64,000 nt of DNA from the NCBI RefSeq assembly GCF_018448905.1, contig NZ_RCWA01000006.1, positions 1 through 64,000 of the forward strand, read 5' to 3'. The stretch is from Photorhabdus heterorhabditis. GTDB taxonomy: Bacteria; Pseudomonadota; Gammaproteobacteria; Enterobacterales; Enterobacteriaceae. This document shows positions 1 to 9,808 of this stretch, in pieces. The position numbers were made by a program, and so were the translations under genes. The notes beneath the pieces are model-generated. The model saw only the letters and a list, made by a program, of their open reading frames with translations, was not told where the DNA came from and ran no database searches. Numbering within the stretch: position 1 is the stretch's first letter; the number at the start of each line of letters is the position of its first letter.

Positions 1-2
1 AA

Positions 3-1040
3 GAATTGCGACGTCAGCAGGAAGAAGAGCGATTGGAGCGAGAAGCACAGGATGCTTGGTTGAGACAGGAGGAAGAATTACGGCGTCAGCAGGAAGAAGA
101 GTTACGACGTCAACAGGAGGAAGAGTTGCGGCGCCAGCAGGAAAATGAATTACAGCGCCAGCAGGAAGAAGAATTGCGACGTCAGCAGGAAGAAGAGCGA
201 TTGGAGCGAGAAGCACAGGATGCTTGGTTGAGACAGGAGGAAGAATTACGGCGTCAGCAAGAAGAAGAGTTACGACGTCAACAGGAGGAAGAGTTGCGGC
301 GCCAGCAGGAAAATGAATTACAGCGCCAGCAGGAAGAAGAGTTGCGGCGCCAGCAGGAAGAAGAGTTACGACGCCAGCAGGAAGAAGAGTTGCGGCGCCA
401 GCAGGAAGAAGAGTTACGGCGCCAGCAGGAAGAAGAGTTGTGGCGCCAGCAGGAAGAAGAGTTGCGGCGCCAGCAGGAAGAAGAGTTACGACGTCAACAG
501 GAAGAAGAGTTACGACGTCAGCAGGAAGAAGAGTTACGACGTCAACAGGAAGAAGAATTGCAGCGCCAGCGGGAAAATGAACCGGAATCTTCTGAGTCAT
601 CTAAGCCTAGGAATTCTATGGAGGCGGAATTAAAGAAAAAGAAGAAAGAAGTAGATAGAAGAAGACGAGAGCGTGAGGCAGAGGAAAAGAGAAGACAGGA
701 AGAGGAAGCGAAAAGACAGGAAGAAGAAAAGAAGCGACAGGAAGAAGAAAGGAAGCGACAGAAAGAAGAAAGGAATCGGCAGAGAGAGGAAAAGAAGCGA
801 CAGAAAGAGGAACGGGAACAGAAACGGGAACGCGATCTGTATGAGGAATGGGAACAAAAGACGGAGGAATGGAAAAGTGAAAAAACGAGGGACGAACAGG
901 AATGGAAGGAATGGAAGGAATATGTAGATGCGAAAAAGAGAGATCAACGATATCTTTGGAAAAAAATGGATGCTCGGTATACGGCTAATTTTAGTAGCGG
1001 GAGTGGAGTAAGTTCATCTGAATGGAATGGTGAGGAATGA
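3..1040 (+). CDS. Repetitive EELRRQQ coiled-coil protein, 5' end outside window
   Basis: The reading frame is open at the left edge, so the gene is 5'-truncated by the window; the stop is TGA at 1038-1040. About 190 residues are heptad-like repeats of the form EEELRRQQ, followed by a second charged stretch rich in E/K/R (about residues 205-310) and a short non-repetitive serine-rich tail ending NGEE. The composition predicts a very long single alpha-helix or coiled coil. A 168-bp (56-codon) block beginning at position 3 is repeated almost perfectly from position 171, so the region grows or shrinks by recombination. No catalytic domain is visible. Repeats of this kind occur in surface, cytoskeletal-like and secreted effector proteins; I cannot choose among these. 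The neighbour ssrA is codirectional but 435 bp away. Confidence 0.75.
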   Translation, partial: ELRRQQEEERLEREAQDAWLRQEEELRRQQEEELRRQQEEELRRQQENELQRQQEEELRRQQEEERLEREAQDAWLRQEEELRRQQEEELRRQQEEELRRQQENELQRQQEEELRRQQEEELRRQQEEELRRQQEEELRRQQEEELWRQQEEELRRQQEEELRRQQEEELRRQQEEELRRQQEEELQRQRENEPESSESSKPRNSMEAELKKKKKEVDRRRREREAEEKRRQEEEAKRQEEEKKRQEEERKRQKEERNRQREEKKRQKEEREQKRERDLYEEWEQKTEEWKSEKTRDEQEWKEWKEYVDAKKRDQRYLWKKMDARYTANFSSGSGVSSSEWNGEE

Positions 1041-1110
1041 ATAACAAACAACACCTATACCAACACCTACCAAGTAGCTTAACTCGGCAATCTGCTTAAA
1101 AAGCACTCAT

Positions 1111-1144
1111 CCTTTCCCACATTAAGTATTGCTTGTGGGAAAGG
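1111..1144 (+). terminator. 10-bp stem hairpin after the repeat gene
   Basis: CCTTTCCCAC and GTGGGAAAGG form a perfect 10-bp stem around a 14-nt loop, 70 bp after the stop of the repetitive gene. There is no clean T-run on the plus strand, so it may be a weak terminator or a processing hairpin. Confidence 0.45.
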
Positions 1145-1475
1145 AAAACTTCTGTTTATGAATAATCGACTGCCAGTGATCATAAAAATGTTTCGCTGGC
1201 AGATATTCATTCTCGTTTGGGCTTTGTTGAGATGAAATAAATGTAAAATTGATCTTGATCATAATTTAGTTAAATAATTTTGATAAGTTTTATCTGATTG
1301 TTATTTGCCATAAAGTATTTATTATCTTCTAGTGTGTTTTTCTTGAGTATAGAGTACCGGAAAGATATAACCCAATAAGGTAACGGCTAAACCTGTGGTT
1401 AATTTAACGTGATAGGCACAGAGTAATTTGGGTTTTTCACCAGGAAATATCTCTGAATAATAAGGAGATTATAAA
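1145..1475. other. Intergenic region upstream of ssrA
   Basis: AT-rich non-coding DNA that must hold the promoter of the ssrA-ssrB operon. I see no convincing ORF. A purine-rich ribosome-binding segment (AAGGAG, at about 1462) precedes the ATG of ssrA. No operator could be assigned by eye. Confidence 0.4.
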
Positions 1476-4277
1476 ATGAGAACACGTTCATCATTAGTGA
1501 TTAAACTCACTCTGTTTCTATCACTTACGCTATTTCTTATATGGTTGATTTCTGTCATAGCGACGGCCTTTTTTTCTTTCAAACATGCACACCAGCATAT
1601 GATGAATGAGCTATCACATCTTGCGACTTTACGAGCAGATTTAAGTAATCATCGTTTTGAAGGCGCAGAGAAAGATGCGCAGGAGCTGGCGAGGCGTTAT
1701 GACGCTTATTATGAAAAGTATGAAAATGATAAAAATATTACGTCGAATACTGATAGCAAATATCTTCCCATCGATGGCAATATTTGTCGGCCCGATCACG
1801 AAATAAGTCAGGATAACTGGTTTATTCAGGCATATGGCGCTGCCGGACAAGCTTATTATCTGGACAGCTTTATTTTTAAGCGATCTCAAGGGATATCGAT
1901 TTATCCTCCGGAAAAAATCTCAGATGATTATTTTGTCAAACGGTGTCTTGAATTGGCGAATTTTCCTATGAGTCCCAATCACGATAATATTTATTGGGGA
2001 CAGCCGGAGCATATTCCCGGCAGTGGCTGGAGTATCTCGGTTGCTGCGAGTGATAAAATGGGGCGATTGACTGGATACGCGATTAAGTTCAATGATCTAT
2101 TATCATACGGGCAAGCAGTCACTAATTATGACATTGATCTCTGGCTGAACAGCAATCAACAATTATTGCCGTTTTTCAAAGGGAAATTACCGCAGGATCA
2201 AGAGCAACATATTTTAGCATTGCTGAAAAAAGTCAAATTACATGATGGCTGGCAATATATTCCCGGTTATCAGGTATTACGTATCCAGCTTAAAGGCCCC
2301 GGTTGGCAGCAATTGGTATTGTATCCTACCAGAGGTCTATTTGAGGAAGTCATTGATCAGGCGATTATTCAACTTCCCTTTGCGTTGGTTATTTTATTAA
2401 TGATAACGCTGACTTTATTCTGGATGTTGCATCATTACTTAGCCAAACCGTTATGGCAGTTTGTGGATATTATTGATAAAACTGGGCCGAGCGCTCTGGA
2501 TGTCCGTCTGCCGGAGAATCGGCGTGACGAGTTGGGCCAAATAGCCAGAGCTTACAATGCGTTACTTGATACCCTGAATCAGCAATATTTCACATTAGAA
2601 AATAAGGTGGCAGAGCGCACCAAAGCATTAACGGAAGCAAAGCAACAGGCAGAGTTAGCCAATAAGCGTAAAAGTCGCCATCTGACGACGATCAGCCATG
2701 AATTGAGAACACCACTTAGCGGAACGCTGGGTGCATTGGAATTGCTGAAAACTGGCGAAATGAACAACGAACAATTGCAACTTGCAGAAACGGCACACCA
2801 ATGTACATTATCTTTACTGTTTATTATCAATAAATTACTTGATTTTTCGCGTATTGAAGCCGGGCAGGTTGAATTACAGTATGCAACTTGCCCGTTGTTA
2901 ACATTGTTGGATCAGTCAATGGCGACGATACAGGGAATGGCACACAATAAAAGGTTGACGTTAGAAACTTTTGTCTCCGCTGATGTGCCGCAATCATTAG
3001 TTCTTGATGCAATCCGTGTAAGGCAGATTCTGGTGAATTTGTTAGGAAATGCCTGCAAGTTTACCGATGATGGCGGTATTTGTCTGATTGTTACCCGTTC
3101 AGATAACACGCTGATTTTTGATGTGACTGATAGCGGGTGTGGTGTGGCACCAGAAAATATCTCATCGGTATTTAATCCCTTTTATCAGGTGCAAGAACAT
3201 GCTCAAGGCACTGGGCTTGGGCTGGCTATTGCGGCTACGCTAGCCAAAATGATGGGAGGAAGTTTGAGGTTCAACAGTGCTCTTGGCTTAGGAACCAGCG
3301 TGGTATTTCAACTGCCGCTGACAGATTTTATTGAGCCAGAGTTATTGCAGGGGGAAGTCGATGCCCCATTGGTTTTACATCGTCAACTCATGGCATGGGG
3401 CCTCACCTGTTTGTCAGAACAGCATTACGGCGAGTTATCCGCCAATGACTTACGTTTTTTGCCGGGTCGTTTGCGGGATATTGTAGAGCGTCAGCTATCT
3501 GGAGCACCGCCACCTGTGCAGGATAACGTACCGTTACAGCCTTGGCGTATGCGTGTGTTATTAGTGGATGACGCAGAGACGAACCGGGACATCATTGGCA
3601 TGATGCTGACCCGGTTAGGTCAGGAAGTGCAGTACGCTAAGGATGGTACAGAAGCATTATTGTTAGGCAGGCGTTACCGCTTTGATCTGGTTTTAATGGA
3701 TATATTGATGCCGGGACAATGTGATGGTCTGGAAACCACTCGACTTTGGCGTATTGATTCTGACAATCAAGACTCAGAGTGCATGATTGTTGCTCTGACG
3801 GCAAATACAGTTGCCGAGGAAAAAGAGCGCGCTGCTCAGGCAGGAATGAATGATTACATATCCAAACCGGTTACGATTAACCAATTGGCCCAAATATTAG
3901 AGATGACAGCAGAATATCAGTTACGGCGTGATATTGATTTGATGATACAGCAAGAAACAGACAAGCCATTACTGTCCATAAACTTATTACGTATGCAAGA
4001 AAAGGTTCGCAGGGAATTATTAACTTTACTCGACGAAATTGAACAACATATTACTCAACAGGAGGTATTAGAAAAGCTCTTACATTCTATGAAAGGAGTG
4101 AGTGGGCAGGCAGGGCTTAATTCGTTGTTATGTATCATTGTTGAAATGGAAAACCAGGTACATAACGGCGCTCTGCCGCAAGAGAATGAGCTGATGAAAC
4201 TACGTAAATTAATTAATGCAACACTGTGCTCTGCTGAGGAACACGAGCAGAATGCACCTTTTTCCGCGAGGTCCTAA
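1476..4277 (+). CDS. ssrA: SsrA-like hybrid sensor histidine kinase
   Basis: 933 residues. Inner-membrane tripartite sensor kinase. It has a TM helix at about 10-31, a periplasmic sensor region to about 298, a second TM at about 299-322, and a HAMP linker around 323-370. The HisKA domain carries the phospho-acceptor His408 in ISHELRTP. HATPase_c N and G boxes lie near 520-580 (LVNLLGNA, GTGLGLAI). A receiver domain has Asp742 in VLMDILMPG, and a C-terminal Hpt domain has His870 in LLHSMKG. From memory the sequence tracks Salmonella SsrA along its whole length, for example LHDGWQ.IPG in the sensor region and AKPLWQFVD..KT at the HAMP. It is one base pair upstream of ssrB and surely cotranscribed. 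In Salmonella and Edwardsiella (EsrA) the system activates a type III secretion island in response to the intracellular environment. The signal sensed here is unknown. Confidence 0.9.
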   Translation: MRTRSSLVIKLTLFLSLTLFLIWLISVIATAFFSFKHAHQHMMNELSHLATLRADLSNHRFEGAEKDAQELARRYDAYYEKYENDKNITSNTDSKYLPIDGNICRPDHEISQDNWFIQAYGAAGQAYYLDSFIFKRSQGISIYPPEKISDDYFVKRCLELANFPMSPNHDNIYWGQPEHIPGSGWSISVAASDKMGRLTGYAIKFNDLLSYGQAVTNYDIDLWLNSNQQLLPFFKGKLPQDQEQHILALLKKVKLHDGWQYIPGYQVLRIQLKGPGWQQLVLYPTRGLFEEVIDQAIIQLPFALVILLMITLTLFWMLHHYLAKPLWQFVDIIDKTGPSALDVRLPENRRDELGQIARAYNALLDTLNQQYFTLENKVAERTKALTEAKQQAELANKRKSRHLTTISHELRTPLSGTLGALELLKTGEMNNEQLQLAETAHQCTLSLLFIINKLLDFSRIEAGQVELQYATCPLLTLLDQSMATIQGMAHNKRLTLETFVSADVPQSLVLDAIRVRQILVNLLGNACKFTDDGGICLIVTRSDNTLIFDVTDSGCGVAPENISSVFNPFYQVQEHAQGTGLGLAIAATLAKMMGGSLRFNSALGLGTSVVFQLPLTDFIEPELLQGEVDAPLVLHRQLMAWGLTCLSEQHYGELSANDLRFLPGRLRDIVERQLSGAPPPVQDNVPLQPWRMRVLLVDDAETNRDIIGMMLTRLGQEVQYAKDGTEALLLGRRYRFDLVLMDILMPGQCDGLETTRLWRIDSDNQDSECMIVALTANTVAEEKERAAQAGMNDYISKPVTINQLAQILEMTAEYQLRRDIDLMIQQETDKPLLSINLLRMQEKVRRELLTLLDEIEQHITQQEVLEKLLHSMKGVSGQAGLNSLLCIIVEMENQVHNGALPQENELMKLRKLINATLCSAEEHEQNAPFSARS

Positions 4278-4278
4278 T

Positions 4279-4914
4279 ATGATTTGCTATAAAGTTTTGC
4301 TAGTGGATGATCATGAGCTGATCATAGATGGAATAAAGAACCTTCTTGCTGCATATCCGCGTTATCAAGTAGTCGCGCAGGTTGATGATGGGCTATCTGT
4401 TTATGCTGCCTGCCGGGATCTGGTACCGGATATTGTTATTCTTGATCTTGGCCTTCCGGGGTTAAATGGATTAGATATTATTCCACAGCTTTGCCAACGC
4501 TGGCCAGATTTGCGCATACTTGCCCTGACTGCCCATGATGATGAATTAACGGCCAGCCGTGTATTACGTGCTGGGGCATTAGCTTATGTTTTGAAAACCA
4601 GCTCACAGCAGATATTACTGGCTGCAATTACCAGCGTTGCAGCCAAAAAAAGTTACGTTGATCCTAACCTGAATCAGGAGGCTGTTCACCTGTTAGGGGA
4701 GGGAACGAATGATGACAGTACATTACTTACTCGACGCGAGCGCCAAATATTACAGCTAATCAACGAAGGTAATGGCAACCGTAATATTGCGGAGATGCTA
4801 AGTATTAGTGTTAAAACAGTAGAGACTCACCGCCTTAATATGATGCGAAAACTCAAAGTTCATAAGGTGACTGAATTACTTAAATACTCGAGAAAGTTGG
4901 GATTAATAACTTGA
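4279..4914 (+). CDS. ssrB: SsrB-like response regulator (NarL/LuxR type)
   Basis: 211 residues from ATG 4279, one base after the ssrA stop; an upstream in-frame start at 4216 would overlap ssrA and is rejected. The receiver domain has the acidic pair DDH near residues 9-11 and phospho-acceptor Asp56 in ILDLGLPG. A LuxR/NarL-type helix-turn-helix at about 150-200 (KTVETHRLNMMRKL) binds DNA. Salmonella SsrB is 212 residues and shares the stretches NGLDIIPQL.QRWP and VKTVETHR.NMMRKL.VHKVTELL as I recall them, so orthology is well supported. Phosphorylated by SsrA, it should activate virulence-type target promoters; none of the known targets (SPI-2-like genes) is in this window. A rho-independent terminator follows at about 4974. 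Confidence 0.92.
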   Translation: MICYKVLLVDDHELIIDGIKNLLAAYPRYQVVAQVDDGLSVYAACRDLVPDIVILDLGLPGLNGLDIIPQLCQRWPDLRILALTAHDDELTASRVLRAGALAYVLKTSSQQILLAAITSVAAKKSYVDPNLNQEAVHLLGEGTNDDSTLLTRRERQILQLINEGNGNRNIAEMLSISVKTVETHRLNMMRKLKVHKVTELLKYSRKLGLIT

Positions 4915-4973
4915 TCATGCAGACAGCATTAATGCTGTTGGATGACAATGGGCTATTAGAAATAGCTTGCAGA

Positions 4974-5003
4974 AACAGCCCGATTTATAGGGCTGTTTTT
5001 GTA
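4974..5003 (+). terminator. Rho-independent terminator of ssrAB
   Basis: ACAGCCC and GGGCTGT form a 7-bp stem with an 8-9 nt AT loop, directly followed by a T-run (TTTTTG). It lies 60 bp after the ssrB stop. Confidence 0.85.
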
Positions 5004-5434
5004 TTTGACAATAATATATAAATTGAATTTATGATTTTTTAATGTATGAAGATGATAATAATGTTTTATAAAGGATTAATTAATGTGAAAATATTATTTT
5101 ATTATTGCAGGTTTACTCTCATTTTTTATTAATTTTTTAAAGTTATTTTTTGTTAACTTTTTGTTTTTATTGCATAAATTTTATTTTTTTAATGTTGCTG
5201 TTTAATTAAATAGGTTTTGTGTTTAATGGATTGGTTCTGGCAAAGGTTGTTTTAAATAATTATTTAATATTTATTTGTAATGTTGAAAATTAATATGTAT
5301 ATTTATCTTGAATCTAAAAAATAAAGTTTTTATTTTGTATATAATAAATGTTGAATTTTATTGAATGTTAGTGGGATAGATGATGTATATAAGAATACAT
5401 GTAAATATATTGAAATTTATTATTAATGTTTAAA
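5004..5434. other. Very AT-rich intergenic region
   Basis: About 430 bp of exceptionally AT-rich DNA with long runs of T and A and no plausible coding sequence. Such composition is typical of H-NS-bound regions in enterobacteria; binding is inferred only from composition. It separates the ssrAB operon from the telA pair. Confidence 0.5.
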
Positions 5435-5521
5435 ATTAAAGAATTAAAGAATTAAAGAATTAAAGAATTAAAGAATTAAAGAATTAAAGAATTAAAGAAT
5501 TAAAGAATTAAAGAATTAAAG
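5435..5521. repeat. 8-bp tandem repeat, about 11 copies
   Basis: The unit AATTAAAG is repeated head to tail about 11 times without interruption. It lies about 300 bp upstream of telA in non-coding DNA. Because the array is uniform, slipped-strand changes in copy number are likely. The unit length (8 bp) is less than one helical turn, so each change would also rotate flanking elements relative to each other. Confidence 0.95.
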
Positions 5522-5818
5522 TTTTTCTTCTATAGTTAACCAAGGAAATTTTCTGAAACTTGTTCACAGGATGAGTTTGACAACAATGTTATTGTTGAAA
5601 AGTTCTTTTTTAGTTAGGGAACATTACGTATTCAATATAATTAAGGTCGCTTAAGATTTAGCTTATAACGCTGGTTTATGCAGGCATTTTTTATTTTATA
5701 TGTCAATATTTACAAGCGAAGCAGGAAATAGAACTTGTTTTAAACATGTCATAGATACCATATAATATTCCTATTTTTTATATGATTATTTTACCTATTC
5801 AGCTAACAGGATTATTTC
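5522..5818. other. Intergenic region with probable telA promoter
   Basis: About 300 bp of non-coding DNA between the tandem repeat and telA. A ribosome-binding AACAGGA precedes the telA start by 7-8 bases. No promoter boxes could be assigned confidently. Confidence 0.35.
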
Positions 5819-6922
5819 ATGAGCACTAAAGTTATACCTACCCCAACATTCGGTCATGAGATGGTTATCAATGAGTCAACTACTCTGGTTGATCAAGAAC
5901 ATCTCAACGCATTAATAGATAAGATCGATATTTCTCAACCTGCGGCGGTGATCAGTTATGGTGCCAAGCCGATGGGGGAAATTGCTCGTTTTGCCGATAC
6001 TTTATTAGATAATGTACGGACGAAAGAAGCCAATGAAGTAGGTCAGAAACTTTCAGCTTTAGTCATGTTTATTCGCGAACATGATGCGTTATCCGTAGAA
6101 GAGAAAAGCAGTGGATTTCTAAGAAATTTACCGTTGATCGGTGGAATTTTTAAGAAAGTCGAACGCACCATGATTGATCAGAAGACACTAACACAGCAAG
6201 TCGATACCATTGCCACTCATCTGGATAATGCAATGCTTAACTTGCTGCGTGATATTACTGTATTAGATCAACTCTACGATCGTAATCTGGGTTTTTATAA
6301 AGAAATATCGCTCTATGTTGAAGCGGGCAAACAGAAATTACAACAGATTAAAACAGTGGAATTGCCTTCACTACAGAGAAAGGCAGCAACGTCTCAAGAC
6401 ATGATGGATGCGCAGAGTGTTAAAGATTTGCTGGAAGATATTAATCGTTTTGAACGCCGTATTCATGATTTGGAGCTGTCAAAAACCATTGCTATACAGA
6501 CTGCACCACAGATTCGTATTGTACAAAATAACAACCAGCAACTGGCGGAAAAGATCCAGAGTAGTATCCTTTCGACATTACCAATCTGGAAAAGTCAGAT
6601 GGTACTCAATTTGTCACTGAAAGCGCAGGGTAAAGCGGCTAAATTGCAAAAAGAGGTGGCTGATACGACCAACGATTTATTGCGTAAAAATGCTGAAATT
6701 CTGCAACAGAGCAGCATTGCAACGGCGACTGAAGTGGAACGCTCTATCGTTGACATTGAAACCCTGCGTGATGTGCAGAGTCGTTTGGTCAATACGATTG
6801 AAGATACAATGCGCATTGCGTCAGAAGCGCGTATTAAGCGGACTGAAATCGAGAAAGAGCTATCTTCAATGGAAGATAATTTACGCCAGCGTTTAACTGC
6901 GGCGGCTAATGCACAATATTAA
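5819..6922 (+). CDS. TelA/KlaA-family toxic anion resistance protein
   Basis: 367 residues, soluble, almost entirely alpha-helical. It contains the features I associate with the TelA family (PF05816): an early segment with GFLRNLPLIGGIFKK, a middle region with repeated helical pairs (LYDRNLGFYKEI...YVEAG), and a C-terminal segment with ATEVERSIVDIETLRDVQ. Family members were named for tellurite resistance on plasmids, but many act in envelope stress or in physical-stress tolerance, and the biochemical role is not established. The following xpaC-like gene is 56 bp downstream on the same strand; this pairing is common for the two families and suggests an operon and a joint function at the membrane. 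Confidence 0.85.
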   Translation: MSTKVIPTPTFGHEMVINESTTLVDQEHLNALIDKIDISQPAAVISYGAKPMGEIARFADTLLDNVRTKEANEVGQKLSALVMFIREHDALSVEEKSSGFLRNLPLIGGIFKKVERTMIDQKTLTQQVDTIATHLDNAMLNLLRDITVLDQLYDRNLGFYKEISLYVEAGKQKLQQIKTVELPSLQRKAATSQDMMDAQSVKDLLEDINRFERRIHDLELSKTIAIQTAPQIRIVQNNNQQLAEKIQSSILSTLPIWKSQMVLNLSLKAQGKAAKLQKEVADTTNDLLRKNAEILQQSSIATATEVERSIVDIETLRDVQSRLVNTIEDTMRIASEARIKRTEIEKELSSMEDNLRQRLTAAANAQY

Positions 6923-6978
6923 TCATCTCAAGATGCTTCCTGACAGTAATGGATAATAGATAAGAGTAAAATATATAT

Positions 6979-8019
6979 ATGCCCACACCTCAATCATCGG
7001 CTGACCATAATGCGGCACAGCAGCAGGAACAGGAAGAGTTATCCTTGCTCGATAGCATTAAGCGGTCTTTATCGCGAGTACTGTTTCATATCAAAGTTTT
7101 TGTCCTCGCGTTTACGTTGGCTTGTGTTGCTCTGTTTGTTCCTTGGTCTTTTTTGACCTTGCCTGCGGATGATCATCATATTTCCAGCATGGTGCTATTA
7201 TCAGGCTATATCGGATTATTAGCTCTTTATCCGCCACGTCCACATAGGTTGGCAACTTTGGCCGGTTGGTTGGTAGTGGTGTTGAGTCCATTGGCGGGAC
7301 TGTGGGCTGTTGCGTTGTCGTTTGGTGGGTTAGCGACTTTGCTCATCACTATTATCAGACAACGTAAACTAGAGGTAAGCAGATTCCCGTTATTGCTGAT
7401 AGCAGCGCTTATTATTGTATTGCTGTTTAGAATGGATACCCATGCTATTCCTGCTTGGTTCGGTGTTGCATTTTTTGCCATCGTGCTGATAGCGGCATTT
7501 ATTGAATCTTGGCGCCATCTCCGGCGACAAAAAGCGTTGCGACGCCAACAACAGATTGTTGCTCGTCAACAAGCAGAGGAGCAGCGTCGGCAAGATGAAG
7601 CGCTGGCAGAGTTTGCGGAATATTATCAACAATTGGCTCAGATCAAGAGTTATAAGTCTGGCATGACATATGAGATACAGGAGTTGGTTAGCCAGATTGA
7701 GGAGAAAACGCAGGCGATCATTGGCTGTATGCGAGCTGATGCTAGGGATGTCACGCCCGGTAAATTATTTCTCAACCGTTATTTGCCAATGCTCGTCAAG
7801 TCATTGGAGCGTTGTGTTTCGTTAAAGGAACACAATGCTAATAGCGGACAATTCGAAGAGGTGAGATTACTGACTTATCAAGGGATGCGGGAAATGAGTG
7901 TCGCATTTAGTGAAATGCATCAGCGTTTGTTGGATAACGATATTGACGATCTACGGGTAGATCTGAAAGTAATGAATCAGTTGATCCGTTCCCAAGGATT
8001 TGGTACTAAGCACGATTAA
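6979..8019 (+). CDS. XpaC-like (5-bromo-4-chloroindolyl phosphate hydrolysis family) membrane protein
   Basis: 346 residues. The N-terminal half has about four hydrophobic segments between residues 35 and 175, followed by an R/Q-rich coiled-coil linker (about 175-215). A soluble helical C-terminal domain holds the family-like stretch beginning YYQQLAQIKSY and the later RYLPMLVKSLERCVSL. The last segment resembles the XpaC domain, which co-occurs with TelA proteins; the family name comes from a Bacillus phenotype and no enzymatic activity is proven. It follows telA by 56 bp and is probably cotranscribed. The start at 6979 gives the N-terminal cytosolic stretch; no other in-frame ATG is close. 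Confidence 0.7.
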   Translation: MPTPQSSADHNAAQQQEQEELSLLDSIKRSLSRVLFHIKVFVLAFTLACVALFVPWSFLTLPADDHHISSMVLLSGYIGLLALYPPRPHRLATLAGWLVVVLSPLAGLWAVALSFGGLATLLITIIRQRKLEVSRFPLLLIAALIIVLLFRMDTHAIPAWFGVAFFAIVLIAAFIESWRHLRRQKALRRQQQIVARQQAEEQRRQDEALAEFAEYYQQLAQIKSYKSGMTYEIQELVSQIEEKTQAIIGCMRADARDVTPGKLFLNRYLPMLVKSLERCVSLKEHNANSGQFEEVRLLTYQGMREMSVAFSEMHQRLLDNDIDDLRVDLKVMNQLIRSQGFGTKHD

Positions 8020-8174
8020 AAAGGCTGAAAAATTGATGGGAATTGCGGAGCGGTATCATTGGATGTACTGCTTATCACCGTGGATAGTTAACGATAGTTC
8101 GTTTGGGTGGCTTGTTAATTGAGTCCCTATGAGGACCTTAATGCGGCCCTTTTTCAATCGGCCTGGCGGCATAG

Positions 8175-8957
<783 letters not shown>

Positions 8958-9080
8958 GACCATAGATTTTATCCATTCACAAAATCCTGAAAAAAGGGCC
9001 TCTATCTGGCCGTGACTCAAAATGGCGACGTTTATGATGATTCGGCTAGTCAATATGTTTCCACATTAACGGAGTCCAAG

Positions 9081-9440
9081 ATGGAATTATCACTTTCTAC
9101 TAACTTTTCTACAGCAACCTCATCGACTGAAAAGAAGGGGTGGTACCAAAGCACAACTGCAAAATTGATGTTGTGCTTATTGTTGAGTTTGGCTGTTTGC
9201 TCAATGGCTTTTGCTGGTTCTGACGACGGTGCGCTCGGTGACATTTGGGCGTATATGACTGAGAGCTTGACAGGCGCACCCGGCAAAATCCTTGCAGCAG
9301 CAATGTTGTTCTCTGCTGGTTACTTTTCAGTTCTTAAGCCAAATCCAGGTCTGGCCGTTGTCTCTTTTTTAATGATGTTGATTTTGGCTAACGGTGAAAA
9401 GATCATCAGCGGATTTATGGACGCAGGGGTTCCTCTCTAA
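9081..9440 (+). CDS. Conjugative pilin precursor (TraA/TrhA-like)
   Basis: 119 residues from ATG 9081, chosen because GGAG precedes it by 7 bases; the frame is open further upstream to 9012. A long leader with a hydrophobic segment (29-44) ends in the signal-peptidase site AFA (43-45), giving a 74-residue mature protein. That protein has two hydrophobic helices flanking a short basic loop (LKPNPG), the architecture of F-type pilins. It is the first gene of the traA-L-E-K-B-V-C order, which makes the pilin assignment strong. IncH pilin TrhA is reported to be cyclised; the S26-type peptidase at 54838 would be the candidate processing enzyme here. The final residues GVPL could mark the trimming point. 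Confidence 0.75.
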   Translation: MELSLSTNFSTATSSTEKKGWYQSTTAKLMLCLLLSLAVCSMAFAGSDDGALGDIWAYMTESLTGAPGKILAAAMLFSAGYFSVLKPNPGLAVVSFLMMLILANGEKIISGFMDAGVPL

Positions 9441-9483
9441 TTACCTTTTTGAGGGGGCCACCCCCTCTTAAACAGAGGTTATC

Positions 9484-9798
9484 GTGAACGAACAAACAGC
9501 ACTGAATCATACATATCGCTTCCCGTACCGGATAAATCTCCCGTTACTGATTTTGTTTTGGGACGCTAAACAGCTGGGAGTCGCTTTTTTAGTTATGGCT
9601 TTCGGTAATATTTTTGAGTGCTTTACACTCGCGACCGTAGTGGCAGTGGTTTATTGGTATGCATACAACAAAGCTCTGGAACTCGGAAAAAGAGGGTTAA
9701 TGCGCCACAGATTATGGTGGACAGGATTTCTACCGGGAACGTTTGTTTACTCAAGCCGCTATTTTACTGACCCGTTCATTCGCGAACTGTATTCGTAA
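9484..9798 (+). CDS. traL: TraL, pilus assembly protein
   Basis: 104 residues from GTG 9484. A small inner-membrane protein with two hydrophobic segments (about 20-60) and the family features R.P.RIN.P, LFWDAKQLGV and a C-terminal FVYSSRYFTDPF.R...S. TraL is part of the F-type pilus assembly platform in the inner membrane. It lies 43 bp after the pilin gene and just before traE. Confidence 0.85.
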   Translation: MNEQTALNHTYRFPYRINLPLLILFWDAKQLGVAFLVMAFGNIFECFTLATVVAVVYWYAYNKALELGKRGLMRHRLWWTGFLPGTFVYSSRYFTDPFIRELYS

Positions 9799-9808
9799 GA
9801 GGCAGTAC

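Noticed and set aside
630-947. Hydrophobic minus-strand ORF opposite the repeat gene
   Set aside because: It is the complement of lysine/glutamate/arginine-rich codons, which gives Phe/Leu/Ser strings automatically.
4654-4664. Palindrome-like AAAGTTACGTT in ssrB
   Set aside because: Two mismatches to AAAGTWACTTT; consistent with chance and not counted as a copy.
5435-5521. Plasmid iterons
   Set aside because: The unit is 8 bp and purely AT-rich, and no replication initiator gene lies nearby.
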